Below are positions 11,283 to 21,092 of a stretch of DNA of 64,000 nucleotides, piece after piece. Below the pieces are notes generated by a model that was not told where the DNA came from, did no database searches, and saw only the letters and a list, made by a program, of their open reading frames with translations. How positions within the stretch are numbered: position 1 is the stretch's first letter; every line of letters starts with the position of its first letter. Location: NCBI RefSeq assembly GCF_024868665.1, contig NC_079891.1:11451573-11515572 (forward strand), in the 5' to 3' direction. A program made the position numbers and the translations under genes. This stretch comes from Triplophysa rosa. Its lineage: Eukaryota > Chordata > Actinopteri > Cypriniformes > Nemacheilidae.

Positions 11283-13228
11283 AGGAGGAGGCGTCGGGCG
11301 AGTCGTGTTAGCTGCCGTGATCTAATGCCACCATGGTGGTTGATATACGCAACGGCAGCTGTGCTGTCCGACCGGACCAGCACGTGTCTGCCCTGCACGA
11401 AGGGTTGGAACCTCTTCAGCGCAAGTAGCACAGCCCACAACTCTAGGCAGTTGATGTGCCATCGCAGGCGGGGACCCATCCACCGCCCCGCTACTGCATG
11501 CCCGTTGCACACAGCACCCCAGCCCTGAAGGGAGGCATCCGTCGTTACCACGACGTGTCTTGATACCTGCCCTAGGGGGACCCCCTCCCGTAGGAAGGTC
11601 ATCGATGACCAAGGGGTCAGGGTGCGCCGACAGAAGGACGTGATGACCATACGCCTGCTGCCGGTGTGCCACGCTCTCCAAGGAACCCGACTCTGTAGCC
11701 AGTGTTGGAGCGGTCGCATGTGCATCAACCCGAGGGGGACCACCCCTGCCGAGGATGCCATGTGCCCCAGGAGCCTCTGAAAATGTTTCAGGGAGACCGC
11801 CGGCTGCCTGAAAACCTTCAGGCAGCGTAACACTGACCGGGCACGCTCTGTAGTCAGTCGTGCTGTCATGGAGACAGAGTCGAGTTCCATACCGAGAAAG
11901 GATATGCTCTGCGCGGGGGAGAGCTTGCTCTTTTCCCAGTTGACCTGTAGCCCCAACCGATCTAGGTGCCTGAGCACCAGGTCCCTGTGTGTACACAACA
12001 GATCTCGCGAGTGAGCCAAGACGAGCCAGTCGTCGAGATAGTTGAGTACCCGCACACCTTCTTCCTTGAGGGGAAGAAGGGCGGCCTCCACGACCTTCAT
12101 AAAGACACGTGGAGACAGGGACAGACCGAAGGGGAGGACCCTGTACTGATATGCCTGTCCCTCGAACGCGAACCGCAGGAACGGCCGGTGTCGAGGGAGG
12201 ATCGAGACATGAAAGTACGCATCCTTCAGGTCGATTGCCATGAACCAGTCCTGACGTCTGACTGACGCCAGGATGCGCTTCTGCGTGACCATCCTGAAAG
12301 GCAGCTTGTGTAGGTGCCTGTTCAGAACACGCAAATCCAAGATAGGGCGCAACCCCCCGCCTTTCTTGGGGACAATGAAGTACGGGCTGTAGAACCCGCT
12401 GAACATCTCGGCCAGTGGGACGGGCTCGATCGCTCCCTTCACCAGAAGGGAGGCGACCTCCGCCCGAAGCACGGGGGCATCCCTGCCTCTGACTGAGGTA
12501 AAGAGGACGCCCCGGAACTTGGGCGGACGTTTCGCAAACTGAATCGCGTTGCCGAGACGGATCGTCTTCCTCAGCCAACCTGACAGTCTGGGAAGCTGAG
12601 ACCAGGCACCCAGAAACTGTGACAGGGGGACTAGAGGTTTGATCTGCTTCATCGTCCCCCCGGAGGGTGGTTCGATGGCTAGCAGTACGGATTCCTTGCC
12701 GAGGGAGGACCCCCGGGGAGGAGATCGGCTCTGCTGTTTTTCCTGCCTGGCGATTGTCTGGCTCGACGCACTGTCTGTCTGAGAGTGCTGAAGGCCAGTG
12801 TTTATACTCGACATTGCGCTTCGCCATGACGCAACGTCGAGTTGCCGTCCACCGTCGACCAGAGGGCGGGAACGGCTGTGACAACCCAGAGAGAGAGGAA
12901 TCTCTTTTCGTGAGGAAGTGGGCGCTGGCCCCCCGGGGGGGACCAGCTGATGGTAGGAGGGGGCAGGAACCGTCCCTATCCTATCCAGCGATGTGGTGGC
13001 TGGAATCGGGCCCAATGGTAGTCTCAATCTCCCTGGGGTCTCTCCGTCAGGGCCGCTTCTGCTTCCGCGACGGCTGCTGACTGGGAGGCGGTTTCCTCTT
13101 CGACGTCCTTCTCCGGGAGGCAGCCTGAGAAGGGGGCACTGGAGCCGGATCCGGAGTCGAAGACGTCCGGGGCTGCTGGGAAGCAGACGCCGCTCGGGAT
13201 CTCGGAGGCCTGACGACGGCCGAGTCAC
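10751..13228 (-). CDS. DIRS reverse transcriptase-RNase H polyprotein (copy B)
   Basis: An uninterrupted 825-codon frame. The first roughly 190 residues overlap the end of gag in another frame and may not be translated from this Met. RT motifs follow in order: FMAIDLKDAYFHVSI near residue 330, LPFGLSLSPRVF near 370 and YLDDWLVLAHS near 394, with both catalytic Asp present. RNase H then shows TTDASLQGWG near 560, INCLELWAVLLAL, VRSDSTAAVAY and HIPGDLNQTADRLSR, giving the D-E-D-D set. The C-terminal part (VDLFASPDSTHCPLWYS, AFPPVSLIAQTL, VAPYWPNRTWF) resembles the putative methyltransferase-like region reported for DIRS1. Of the copies here, only this RT keeps its catalytic motif intact. Confidence 0.92.
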   Translation of the reverse strand: MTRPSSGLRDPERRLLPSSPGRLRLRIRLQCPLLRLPPGEGRRRGNRLPVSSRRGSRSGPDGETPGRLRLPLGPIPATTSLDRIGTVPAPSYHQLVPPGGPAPTSSRKEIPLSLGCHSRSRPLVDGGRQLDVASWRSAMSSINTGLQHSQTDSASSQTIARQEKQQSRSPPRGSSLGKESVLLAIEPPSGGTMKQIKPLVPLSQFLGAWSQLPRLSGWLRKTIRLGNAIQFAKRPPKFRGVLFTSVRGRDAPVLRAEVASLLVKGAIEPVPLAEMFSGFYSPYFIVPKKGGGLRPILDLRVLNRHLHKLPFRMVTQKRILASVRRQDWFMAIDLKDAYFHVSILPRHRPFLRFAFEGQAYQYRVLPFGLSLSPRVFMKVVEAALLPLKEEGVRVLNYLDDWLVLAHSRDLLCTHRDLVLRHLDRLGLQVNWEKSKLSPAQSISFLGMELDSVSMTARLTTERARSVLRCLKVFRQPAVSLKHFQRLLGHMASSAGVVPLGLMHMRPLQHWLQSRVPWRAWHTGSRRMVITSFCRRTLTPWSSMTFLREGVPLGQVSRHVVVTTDASLQGWGAVCNGHAVAGRWMGPRLRWHINCLELWAVLLALKRFQPFVQGRHVLVRSDSTAAVAYINHHGGIRSRQLTRLARRLLLWSQQVISSLRAIHIPGDLNQTADRLSRQWSPRGEWRLHPHAVQLIWEQFGRAQVDLFASPDSTHCPLWYSLSDGPLGTDALAHNWPRDKRKYAFPPVSLIAQTLCKVREEEHQVLLVAPYWPNRTWFSELVSLTTTPPWPIPLRKDLLSQGKGTFWHPRPDLWSLHVWPLDGTRRS

Positions 13229-14497
13229 GGCGGGGCAAGATGTGCTTGATAGCCTCCGTCTGCTTCTTCACCGTTGAGAACTGCTGAGAGAAATCCTCAA
13301 CGGTGTCACCAAACAGCCCTCCCTGCGAGATGGGGGCGTCGAGAAAGCGAACCTTCTCAGCGTCCCGCATCTGCGCAAGGTTGAGCCAGAGGTGCCTCCT
13401 TGGACCACCATGGTGGACATCGCCCGTGCCGTCACCTTAGTCGCCCGTAGAGCGAGATCGGTGGCGGTACGGAGTTCCTGCATAACCGTTGGGTCGGTCT
13501 TACCCTCGTGGAGCTCCTTCAACGCCTTGGCCTGGTGGACCTGCAGGATGGCCATGGCGTGGAGGGAGGAGGCGGCCTGACCCGCAGCCATGTAAGCCTT
13601 CGACACCAGCGATGCCGAAAACTTACACGCCTTGGAAGGGAGTCTAGGCCGAGCCCTCCAGGTGGCCGCTGTCTGCGGGCATAGGTGCACCGCGACAGCA
13701 CGCTCCACCTGGGGGATCTCGACATAGCCCCTGGCCGCCCCACCATCGACGGAAGTAAGGGTGACTGAGCCTTTCTGACTGGAACGAGCCGTGAGGGGCG
13801 CGTTCCAAGTCTTACTCAGCTCCTCATGTACCTCCGGGAAATATGGGACCGGCGCTGGGCGCGGCTTGGAGCCGCGCTCAGACCCCAGGTACCACGTATC
13901 CAACCGCGAGCGCTGGGGTAAAGGCGGTGCTGTGCACTGAAGCCCAATGCTCGCGGCGGCCCGGAAGAGCATGGTTGACATCTCAACGTCCGCCTCTTCC
14001 TGGGCTCGTCCCCCCGGGGGAGGGAGCTCCGAGGAATCGTCGGGGTCGGATGCCAAGAGGTCGCCCTCCGATGCTGTGATCGACATCTCATCTTCGTCAC
14101 GCACTCCCGAGTACGTGGCGGAGGAACAAGACGGGGTAGGACCGTCTCTTAAGGGATGGTCAGACAAGCGTGACGGGGCGTGAACGGTCCGTGAGCCTGT
14201 GGCTGGCGGTCTAACGTTCACGGTGATCCCCATATCACCCCCGGTGTTAACTGAAACGGGCGGCAGGGCCGTAGTCACTGCCGTCACGGATTGGGTAACA
14301 GACGAGGTGGTGGCTTTACCCATAAAGAATACAGCCACCCGTGACCGCAACGTCTCGATAGGCATCTTCCCGCAGTGCGGGCAAGATGTATCCACGAAGG
14401 CTGCCTCAGCGTGCTGGAGACCCAAACACGTGAGACAGACATCGTGTCCATCCCCTTCCTCAATGAGCGCGTCGCACCCAAGAGAACAGCGGGACAT
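13047..14497 (-). pseudogene. DIRS gag-like protein (copy B), one frame break
   Basis: The main frame (14497-13268) starts MSRCSLGCDALIEEGDGHDV. It contains cysteine clusters CSLGC, CLTCLG and CPHCG in the first 50 residues, probably zinc-binding. An acidic Ser/Pro-rich middle follows, then the conserved TDPTVMQELRTATDLALRA. Near 13380 the frame shifts. The rest (FLDAPISQGG, QFSTVKKQTEAIKHILPR, then a basic tail SRRRTSKRKPPPSQQPSRK) is read in another frame to 13047. The expected role is RNA packaging. Apart from the shift, the length of about 480 residues is coherent, so this break is probably recent. Confidence 0.8.
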
Positions 14498-14724
14498 GCC
14501 ACGCTGGAGAAATTTGCTCTTTTAGAAAAAAAAAGTGCTCAGACACTTCTGGAACTGCCGAGACGCCCAGGGGAAAGTCGCTGCAGGAAGGGACCGTCCG
14601 CTGCACCACGTCGTAGATTCCAGCAGGATACCAGCGAAGAACTGGAAGATCAGCGAAGATCTGGAAGATCAGCGAAGATCTGGAGCTGCTCATCAGATGC
14701 GTAGGCTCTGAAGAACAAAAGGTG

Positions 14725-14903
14725 AATGAATGAGCACGCCGGCTTCCCTCTTATACCCGGACATCCGGGGAGGAGCCCGGCATGCAAATTTCATTCGCCA
14801 ATTTTCATTGGCCTTTTCTAAATACTCAGAAGATGATAGGTTCTCAAGACAAACCCCATTCTGTCGGTTCGACACAACGTCGAGAGACCGACAGAAAGGG
14901 AAC
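14725..14903 (-). repeat. DIRS copy B right inverted terminal repeat (5' end of element)
   Basis: Reverse complement of 8711-8890. Read on the minus strand it leads into the gag frame and contains TATAAGAGGGAAG shortly before it, a plausible core promoter. This is inference from sequence only. Confidence 0.85.
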
Positions 14904-15093
14904 TTCGGCTCGTAAATTGTTGTGACAGAGCGCGGTTATAACGGGGTATATTTTAACTTGTTTATGTCCGGCGGGGTGACAGGGTTGGCCATTTGAATAT
15001 GCCATGTTTTGTTTTACATCGGACACTGTGAAATTGCCCGGGGTATGATCGGCTATTTGAGTAGCTGTACGTGAGGGTGATATCCTAAGGAGC
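14904..15093. other. Unassigned gap between DIRS copy B and L2-type tail
   Basis: No gene or repeat recognised. Confidence 0.3.
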
Positions 15094-15170
15094 ATTATCT
15101 CAACACTCAACTCAACTTTATTTATATAGAGCTTTTTACAGTTTTCATTGTTACAAAGCAGCTGTACACA
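15094..15170 (-). repeat. L2-type LINE 3' tail fragment
   Basis: Reverse orientation of the tail also found at 6953, 34870 and 55076. CAACTCAACTTTATTTATAT is followed by TTACAAAGCAGCTGTACA. No body is attached. Confidence 0.7.
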
Positions 15171-15297
15171 TGATGCATTGTTTACGAGGGACAACTGTCG
15201 CTTGCACCCCTCACGGAATGCATGGCTAATTGTACAGGGCCTCCCTGCACTCATGATTTAAACCGTTTTAACTCTTCAATCATGTCATTTTCTAGAC

Positions 15298-15490
15298 CAG
15301 TGGTCACCAACCCTGCTCCTGGAGATCGACCGTCCTGAAGATTTCAGCTCCAACCCCAATCAAACACACCTGAACTATCTAATCAAGGTGTTCAGGTTTG
15401 CTTGATAATTACAGACAGGTGTGCTGAAGCAGGGTTGGAGCTGCAGTCTGCAGGACGGTCGATCTCCAGGAGCAGTGTTAATGACCACTG
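15298..15490. mobile_element. hAT-like MITE, about 193 bp
   Basis: Terminal inverted repeats begin CAGTGGTCACCAACCCTGCT on the left. The right end reads CAGTGGTCATTAACACTGCT on the opposite strand. Both continue into CCTGGAGATCGACCGTCCTG, giving arms of about 40 bp. The 8-bp flanks TTCTAGAC (15290-15297) and CTCTAGAC (15491-15498) agree at 7 of 8 positions, fitting a hAT-type target duplication. No coding capacity. Confidence 0.85.
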
Positions 15491-15879
15491 CTCTAGACCA
15501 TCTGTCACACTATACACATGTGTCCATGTTCACACCACATGCACCGCTTTCATCATACACATACATAATGGGGGGAGGTTTGCTAAATAAAAGCGAGAAC
15601 ATAGCAAGGTTAAAATACACATACATCACCATGGCTTGCTTGAGCAACTCTCCTCAACCCCCCCAAGTCCCCCCCCCCCCACCATTCGAAGAGCATCTGG
15701 CTCTGGCGCGAAAAAAAAAAACACGGTGGCATATCGGTCTGACAAAGTTTTTTTCACAAAAATAAGAACAACGTGACGGACAAAATTTTGATGTAGAGTA
15801 ATCGAGTAATCGGTTACACATTTAACAAATAGTCTCGAGTTGTAACCCTCTACGGCGCTGAAAAAAAGACAAATATGTA

Positions 15880-16390
15880 CCCGGACAAGACCCCTGCGTG
15901 GTGTTCCCTGACAAGGACTGGATGTTGTTTTACAACTACTTCTGGAAGGATTTAAACGACAGTCGCGAAGAACCTTATTACATCGCTGAGTGGGACTCGA
16001 TAACACCCAACGGTCGTTATCGAGTGAGAACGTCTGCAACGGACAAAAGATCATAGCCTCCATATTTAAACAATATTTCAGAGGACAGATGGTGGACCTC
16101 TTGCGATTCAGAAAACGATTGTGTGGTGGAGAGTGTTCGTCTATCAAATCTCAAGGAAATTATGGCTACGGTGAAAGGACTGTCAAATTCATGGGACAAA
16201 ATGACCAGCTTCTGCATGAATGGCCGAGAGCCTGTCTGTGTGAGAGTAAGAAAAGTTTTAGACGTAGTGTCTGAATGTAGCGAGGAGATAGATGTTACAG
16301 AGGTCATGTTTATGACCACGTCTGTAACAGAGCTGTGTGTGTCACAGATTTCAAAAAAGAGCAACACAGCTTTGGTAAAATTGTGTAAAC
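15880..16390 (+). pseudogene. Unrecognised ORF remnant in Polinton-like region
   Basis: Two open stretches in the same region read as one decayed protein. An upstream part contains CVVFPDKDWMLFYNYFW and EEPYYIAEWDSITP, then a stop near 16050. A downstream part (from about 16123) contains LSNLKEIMATVKGLSNSWD and VRVRKVLDVVSECSEEIDV. I do not recognise the family. Position next to Polinton genes suggests an accessory or structural gene of that element, but this is inference; unrelated host sequence is possible. Confidence 0.4.
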
Positions 16391-16688
16391 TCTGGTTGAC
16401 TACATACTCGACCAGAACACCATGTCATGCATACATTTTCTACATTGGCTGGATAATGTATAAAGTCGAATCAACATACTTGCTGCTGATTTATCACCTG
16501 TGTGTTCATATCATGTAACCATTTTTTAATCATGATTTATTTTAGTACCTATGCAACCATTTTATCATGATTTATTTTAGTAACCGATTGTATCAGCATG
16601 CTTATCATCTATGTCCTGTATCACTATTATTTTTTAATAAAAATCTTAAACGCGCTAGTCATTAATTTATGGAGAGAGGAAGCACTAA

Positions 16689-17510
16689 CATGCCAGAGCT
16701 CATGAAGGAAGTTTATTACACTCCGTCCAACCCTGGCTCATTAGGAGGTAAAAAATGATAAAAAATCGCGCGTGCTAAAGAATAAGAGTGAACCTAATGT
16801 TACTAAAACCTTTGATTCTATACTCGATGGGGGATGTGTGCCGCAGAAGGTGAGAGAAAGGAATTTTTTAACAAACATTTTCAATATTTGATTAAAAAGC
16901 ACGACATTTATCATTTTGCTACAGCTACCAATTTGAAAGCATGCTACGTCAAGCGTTTTAACAGAACGTTAAAAAGTCGGATGTGGAGATTTTTAATGGC
17001 TACTAATTCGTGACGATGCATAGATGTTTTACAAGACAGGTTATCAGAGTATTAAAATGAGACCGATCGACGTGTGCAGAGAAAATGAGGCTTTGGTGTT
17101 TCAAAACTTGTATGGCGGTACGAAGAACGATGAGCGCTCATTTAAATTTAAAGTCAGAGACATTGTGGGGATTTCTAAAGTGAGAGGGGTTGTCGCCAGA
17201 TGTTACGAGCAGAACTAGAATTTTTCACTGTAGCGGTCTGTAAACCACGACAGCCGCCGGTCTACAGACTCTCTGATTACGATGGAGAAATCATCGACAG
17301 AGTTTTTACAAAGAAGAGCTACAAAAATAATCGTGAGCAAAGACAAGGAGTTTAAAGTCGAAAAGATTTTAGGCCAGAAAAAACAGGGTCGAAATACGCT
17401 CATTTTAGTCAAATGGTTGGGATGGCCCTCGAAATGTAATTTTTTTTTAGTTTGTCTCAAAACTCTGTCTTTACCTACAGGCTCCCGTGTTTCGAATCAA
17501 TAAAACTTGT
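16689..17510 (+). pseudogene. Polinton-type integrase with chromodomain, broken
   Basis: The N-terminus shows VYYTPSNPGSLGG, the start typical of Polinton integrases. A jump follows to the C-terminal half of the rve core (LKACYVKRFNRTLKSRMWRF, then YQSIKMRPIDV), an SH3-like part (FKVRDIVGISKVRG) and a chromodomain (FKVEKILGQKKQG, LILVKWLGWPSK) near 17350-17440. The middle of the catalytic core, with the first Asp residues, is missing. Several frame changes and stops separate the pieces. In intact elements this enzyme inserts the element DNA, and the chromodomain guides it to chromatin. Confidence 0.75.
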
Positions 17511-17519
17511 TTTAGGAAC

Positions 17520-17932
17520 GCTGCCGGAATCGATCATTCTGGGTATGGTTGAAAATTACGCATTTAGTGGAGCGTACGATAAAAATCCACTTATATGATT
17601 ATATGACTATAATCAACACTCACCCTTCAGAGTTACCAGGCGAGCACTGGTTAGCCATTTATTTCAGTTGAGAGGGGTCCGCCCGATGATGAACGTTTTC
17701 CCTACGCCATCAAAAACTTTCTAGTAACCAACAGCGCAGATGCGCTGTATTCGATCAGACGAGTTCAAGATTTTACGTCGGACATTTGCGGACAGCACTG
17801 TGTGTTCTTTCTCTATCAATTAGCCAGGGGTTGCAGCTATAACAACGTGATTAAGCTGTATAGCGATGATTATATTAAAAATGATAATAATGGTATCGCT
17901 CTTTGTGAAAAAATTATGGATGAACGGATCTA
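17520..17932 (+). pseudogene. Adenain-like cysteine protease remnant
   Basis: Pieces in changing frames show SELPGEHWLAIYF near 17625-17670, containing the expected catalytic His. The later block SDICGQHCVFFLYQLARG near 17785-17835 contains the Gln-x-Cys region of the adenovirus-protease (C5) fold. A stop and frame change directly after the His block remove the acidic member of the triad from the frame. In Polintons and adintoviruses this protease matures capsid proteins. It lies directly downstream of the integrase piece, as in other elements of the group. Confidence 0.7.
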
Positions 17933-18181
17933 ATGAAAAATCTTCTCTGTGCATTCAGTGTGTGCAGACCTGTAATTCTTTTGAATGCATATTCAAGTAA
18001 TAAACATCAAAATTCTATCCACGTGCTTCTATTGATAGAAGGCGAATTAAACGATGCTCCTGAACCGTCAGATCGTGGTGTCGACGTGCGTAAATGTTTC
18101 TTGGCTTTTTTAGAACAAGTTACTGGAATAGTGGGTTGCGATGGCGTGCCTCTAAAAGAATTAATCGCACGTCAAACGTGA
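17933..18181 (+). CDS. Small hypothetical ORF in Polinton-like region
   Basis: An open frame of 82 codons begins just after the stop of the protease remnant. It contains IHVLLLIEGELNDAPEPSD and VRKCFLAFLEQVTGIVG. I recognise no domain. It may be part of a structural or accessory gene of the Polinton-like element, or a chance frame. Confidence 0.25.
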   Translation: MKNLLCAFSVCRPVILLNAYSSNKHQNSIHVLLLIEGELNDAPEPSDRGVDVRKCFLAFLEQVTGIVGCDGVPLKELIARQT

Positions 18182-18433
18182 TGACTCGGTATGGTAGAAA
18201 ACCATATGTTTAATTCGGCGAAGGTACGAAGAAACTCTGTCCATCCTACCGGTCTTCTGTCATCCTGAACCTTTTGCAGATTAGTAACATTACTTATCAA
18301 ATCCAGCAAACATAAACATTTTCATCGGTAGTGCTCGACTCGTCTTTATGCCCAATGGCAGCGGGTTGCGGTAATGACAGTGTTAAAACGTTACTCTCTC
18401 GATCCCCTTGCTAAACGATCACTAAAAACCTTG

Positions 18434-18930
18434 TCAGGATATTCCAGTAAAGTTTGGCTTTCTCATACTGATCCAAATCAGTAAAATATTCCTTATGGAT
18501 GTATCCCGATCGTTTTCGACGACTTGTGGAATGTCCTCGCGTGCGTTTTCAGATTTCAACCTGTCCAGTTGTTGGTGAGGCACCAAATACATTTTCTCTG
18601 CATATTCCATTCTGCTGGATTTGCCTTGAATAAATAGATTCTGGACAATGTGAACAGTACTGAGATTATGAAGATGTACATACTGCGTAAAAACCTTTTG
18701 AATCTCCTTGTTTACACTGGCTTCTTTCATCATGTCATCGAATATCAGAAGACATGTCTTGTCAACAGTTTTCACGTAATCGCAAAAGAATTTATCGGAT
18801 TGTTGGGGAAAATGCCAAACCATATCGATCCTGGCTACTACATAACCCTTCTCGATGGCTTTTAAAAGCGCAATACTGACCCAGCATCCTGAGAGCAACC
18901 TCTCTTCATTGGTGTGCCTACAGCTCATTG
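18434..18930 (-). pseudogene. Packaging ATPase remnant (FtsK/HerA type), C-terminal half
   Basis: On the minus strand an open frame holds a Walker-B-like CLLIFDDMMKEAS. It is followed by VFTQYVHLHNLSTVHIVQNL and IQGKSSR, the sensor region typical of Polinton and large-DNA-virus genome-packaging ATPases. The Walker A half is absent. The frame runs out toward the DIRS copy C junction at 18976, which may have cut it off. In intact elements the protein pumps DNA into capsids. Confidence 0.65.
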
Positions 18931-19359
18931 TTTGGTTTTGCGCGCGAGCGCATGTAAGACATAGGGGGAACATGAGTTCCCTTTCTGTCGGTCTCTCGAC
19001 GTTGTGTCGAACCGACAGAATGGGGTTTGTCTTGAGAACCTATCATCTTCTGAGTATTTAGAAAAGGCCAATGAAAATTGGCGAATGAAATTTGCATGCC
19101 GGACTCCTCCCCGGATGTCCGGGTATAAGAGGGAAGCCAGCGTGCTCACTCATTCACCTTTTGTTCTTCAGAGCCTACGCATCTGATGAGCTTCTCTACG
19201 ATCTTTGGTGATCATTTTGCTGCTGGAATCTTCGACGTGGTACAGCGGACGGTCCCTTCCTGCAGTGACTCTCCCCTCGGCATCTCGGCAGTTCCGGAGG
19301 TGTTCGAGCAAATTTCCATTTCTAAAAGAGCAAAAGTTTCTCCAGCGTGGCTTGTCCCG

Positions 19360-20625
19360 CTGTTCTCATGGGTGCAACACACTCATCGAGGAGGGGGACG
19401 GACACGATGCCTGCTTCCAGTACGCTGGGGCAGACGTTGTGGATCATCATGAATGGTTCCCACATCGGCAACCCATGACCTCCCTAGGTGGACTCCCACC
19501 TTGCGGTTAACTCCTGCAGTCCGCACTTTTTCCCACTTTACGATGGCATGTGGTGACGATTCAGACGTTGCGTCACGGGTGGCTGTGTTCCCACGGGACT
19601 CAGCCACCACCTCGTTTGCTCCCTGTTCCGTGGCGGCAGGACTACGGCCCTGCCGTCCGCTATGGCAAGCAGCGAGGGTGATATGGGGATTACTGTGAGC
19701 GATAATCCGCCAACCACTGGCTCACAGACCGTTCGCACCTCGTCTCGCTCGTCTGACCGTTCCCCAGGAGACGGTCCACCGTCTTATTCCTCAATCACGT
19801 ATTCGGACACGATGCGTGATGATGAGATGTCTCTTGCAGCATCGGGGGGTGACGTACTGCCATCCGACTCCGACGATTCCTCGGGCTCCCTCTCTCGGGG
19901 GGTTCGAGCCCAGGAAGAAGCGGATGTCGAAATGTCAGCCATGCTTTCCCGGGCCGCAGTGAGTGTTGGGTTGCAGTGCCCGTACTGCCTCTCCCGGCGC
20001 TCGCGGCTGGCTACATGCAGCCTCGTGGTTGAGCGCGGCTCCAAGCCGCGCCCGCCCTCAGTGCCGTGTTTACCGGAAGTGCATGAGGAACTTAGTAAGA
20101 CTTGGAAATGCTCCCTTTCCGGCACGTTTCACGTCAAACAAAGTTCTGTCACCCTCTGTTCCCTCGAGGTTGGGACAGCTAGAGGATACGTCGATGTCCC
20201 CCAGGTGGAGTATTCCGCCACGGTGCACTCGTGCCCGTAGGCGGCGGCCAACTGGGGATATGGCTCGACCTAGACTCCCGTCCAAAGCATGTGGGGTCTC
20301 GGCATCTCTGGTGTCGAGAGCTTACATTGCGGTGGACCAAGCTGCCTCCTCTCTCCACGCTATGGCTCCTGCCAGGCCAGGGCGTTGAGAGAGTTCCACG
20401 AGGGTAAGACCGACCCAGCGCTTATGCAGGAACTCCGCGCCGCCACCGACCTTGCTCTACGGGCGACCAAGGTGACCACGCAGGCCCTGGGTCGGACGAT
20501 GTCCACACTTGTGGTCCATGAGAAACTCCTCTGGCCGATCCTTGCGCAGATGAGTAACGCCAAGAAGGTCCGCTTTCTCGACGCACCCGTCTTGCAAAGG
20601 GGGGCTGGTTGGTGTTACTGTCGAG
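19360..20625 (+). pseudogene. DIRS gag remnant (copy C)
   Basis: Reading starts with the cysteine-rich N-terminus near 19360. At about 19450 a block copied from the 3' region replaces the codons that hold the CPHCG motif in copies A and B. An open frame at 19662-20240 covers the acidic middle. Further frames to 20625 hold TDPALMQELRAATDLALRA and the FLDAPVLQ block. Frame changes occur near 20130 and 20290. The GC-rich insert at 20631 follows. Confidence 0.7.
19450..19556 (+). repeat. Displaced DIRS 3'-region block inside gag (copy C)
   Basis: About 107 bp, starting ATGAATGGTTCCCAC and ending GATGGCATGTGGTG, is nearly identical to 22932-23038 in the same element's 3' region and in the same orientation. 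In copies A and B this site reads straight from GTTGTGGATAC into CCCGCACTGCGGG. Confidence 0.85.
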
Positions 20626-20630
20626 GCGCA

Positions 20631-20694
20631 GCGGCCCCGCTCACCCCCCGCCCGTCGGGGGGCACGAGACCTGCACGCGGCCTCCCCCGGAGGC
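20631..20694 (+). repeat. GC-rich insert 1 in DIRS copy C
   Basis: Starts GCGGCCCCGCTCACC, passes GGGGGGCACGAGACC and ends near GCGGCCTCCCCCGG. It splits the gag codons that read GTCGAG then CTCGACAG in copy A, where no such insert exists. It is related to the insert at 22074-22149. Confidence 0.75.
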
Positions 20695-21092
20695 TTCTCG
20701 ACAGTAAAGAAGCAGTCCTCCGTGACACGACTCGGCCGCCTCGGCCGTCGAGTCCCGTGCACTGTCTGCTTCCCAGCAGCCCTGGTCCTCTTCGACGCCC
20801 TCCAGCTGGCGCCCCCCACTCAGACGCCCCCCCCCTGGAGGAGACAGCGAAGAGGAGACCATCGCCCATCAGCAGCCGCGGCGAAGCGGCCCTCATGGGA
20901 AGACCTCAGGGGGATCGAGGCTACCATTGGGCCCGACCCCAGCCACATCACTGGGAAGTCAGATTGGGACGGATCCTGCCCCGTCCCTCCATCTGCTGGC
21001 CCCCTCCGGGGGGCTAGCGCCCACTTACTCTCAAAACAGAGAGTTTCCTCTCTCTCTGGGTTATCACAGCCGCTCCCACCCTCTGCACGACA

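Larger units (their letters stand above)
8681..14903 (-). mobile_element. DIRS retrotransposon copy B, near full length
   Basis: A 6.2-kb element is transcribed on the minus strand in the order gag, RT-RNase H, tyrosine recombinase. This order, the inverted termini and the recombinase in place of a DDE integrase place it in DIRS. The terminal repeats (about 8711-8890 and 14725-14903) are inverted to each other. A complementary internal region lies beside the left end (8989-9066). No target duplication is seen, as expected for recombinase-mediated integration. Gag and recombinase are broken, while the RT frame is open. Confidence 0.93.
15880..18975. mobile_element. Polinton/Maverick (adintovirus-like) remnant
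   Basis: Within 3 kb lie decayed pieces of three hallmark genes: a retroviral-type integrase with chromodomain (plus), an adenain-like cysteine protease (plus) and an FtsK/HerA-type packaging ATPase (minus). This set is known from Polinton/Maverick elements and the related adintoviruses of fish. I see no protein-primed polymerase, no capsid gene I can name, and no terminal repeats. DIRS copy C abuts the right side at 18976 and the left limit is unclear. It is an old, incomplete copy with breaks in every gene. Confidence 0.75.

Noticed and set aside
11966..13277. Long plus-strand ORFs inside DIRS copy B
   Set aside because: They are antisense shadows of the GC-rich RT and gag frames on the minus strand.
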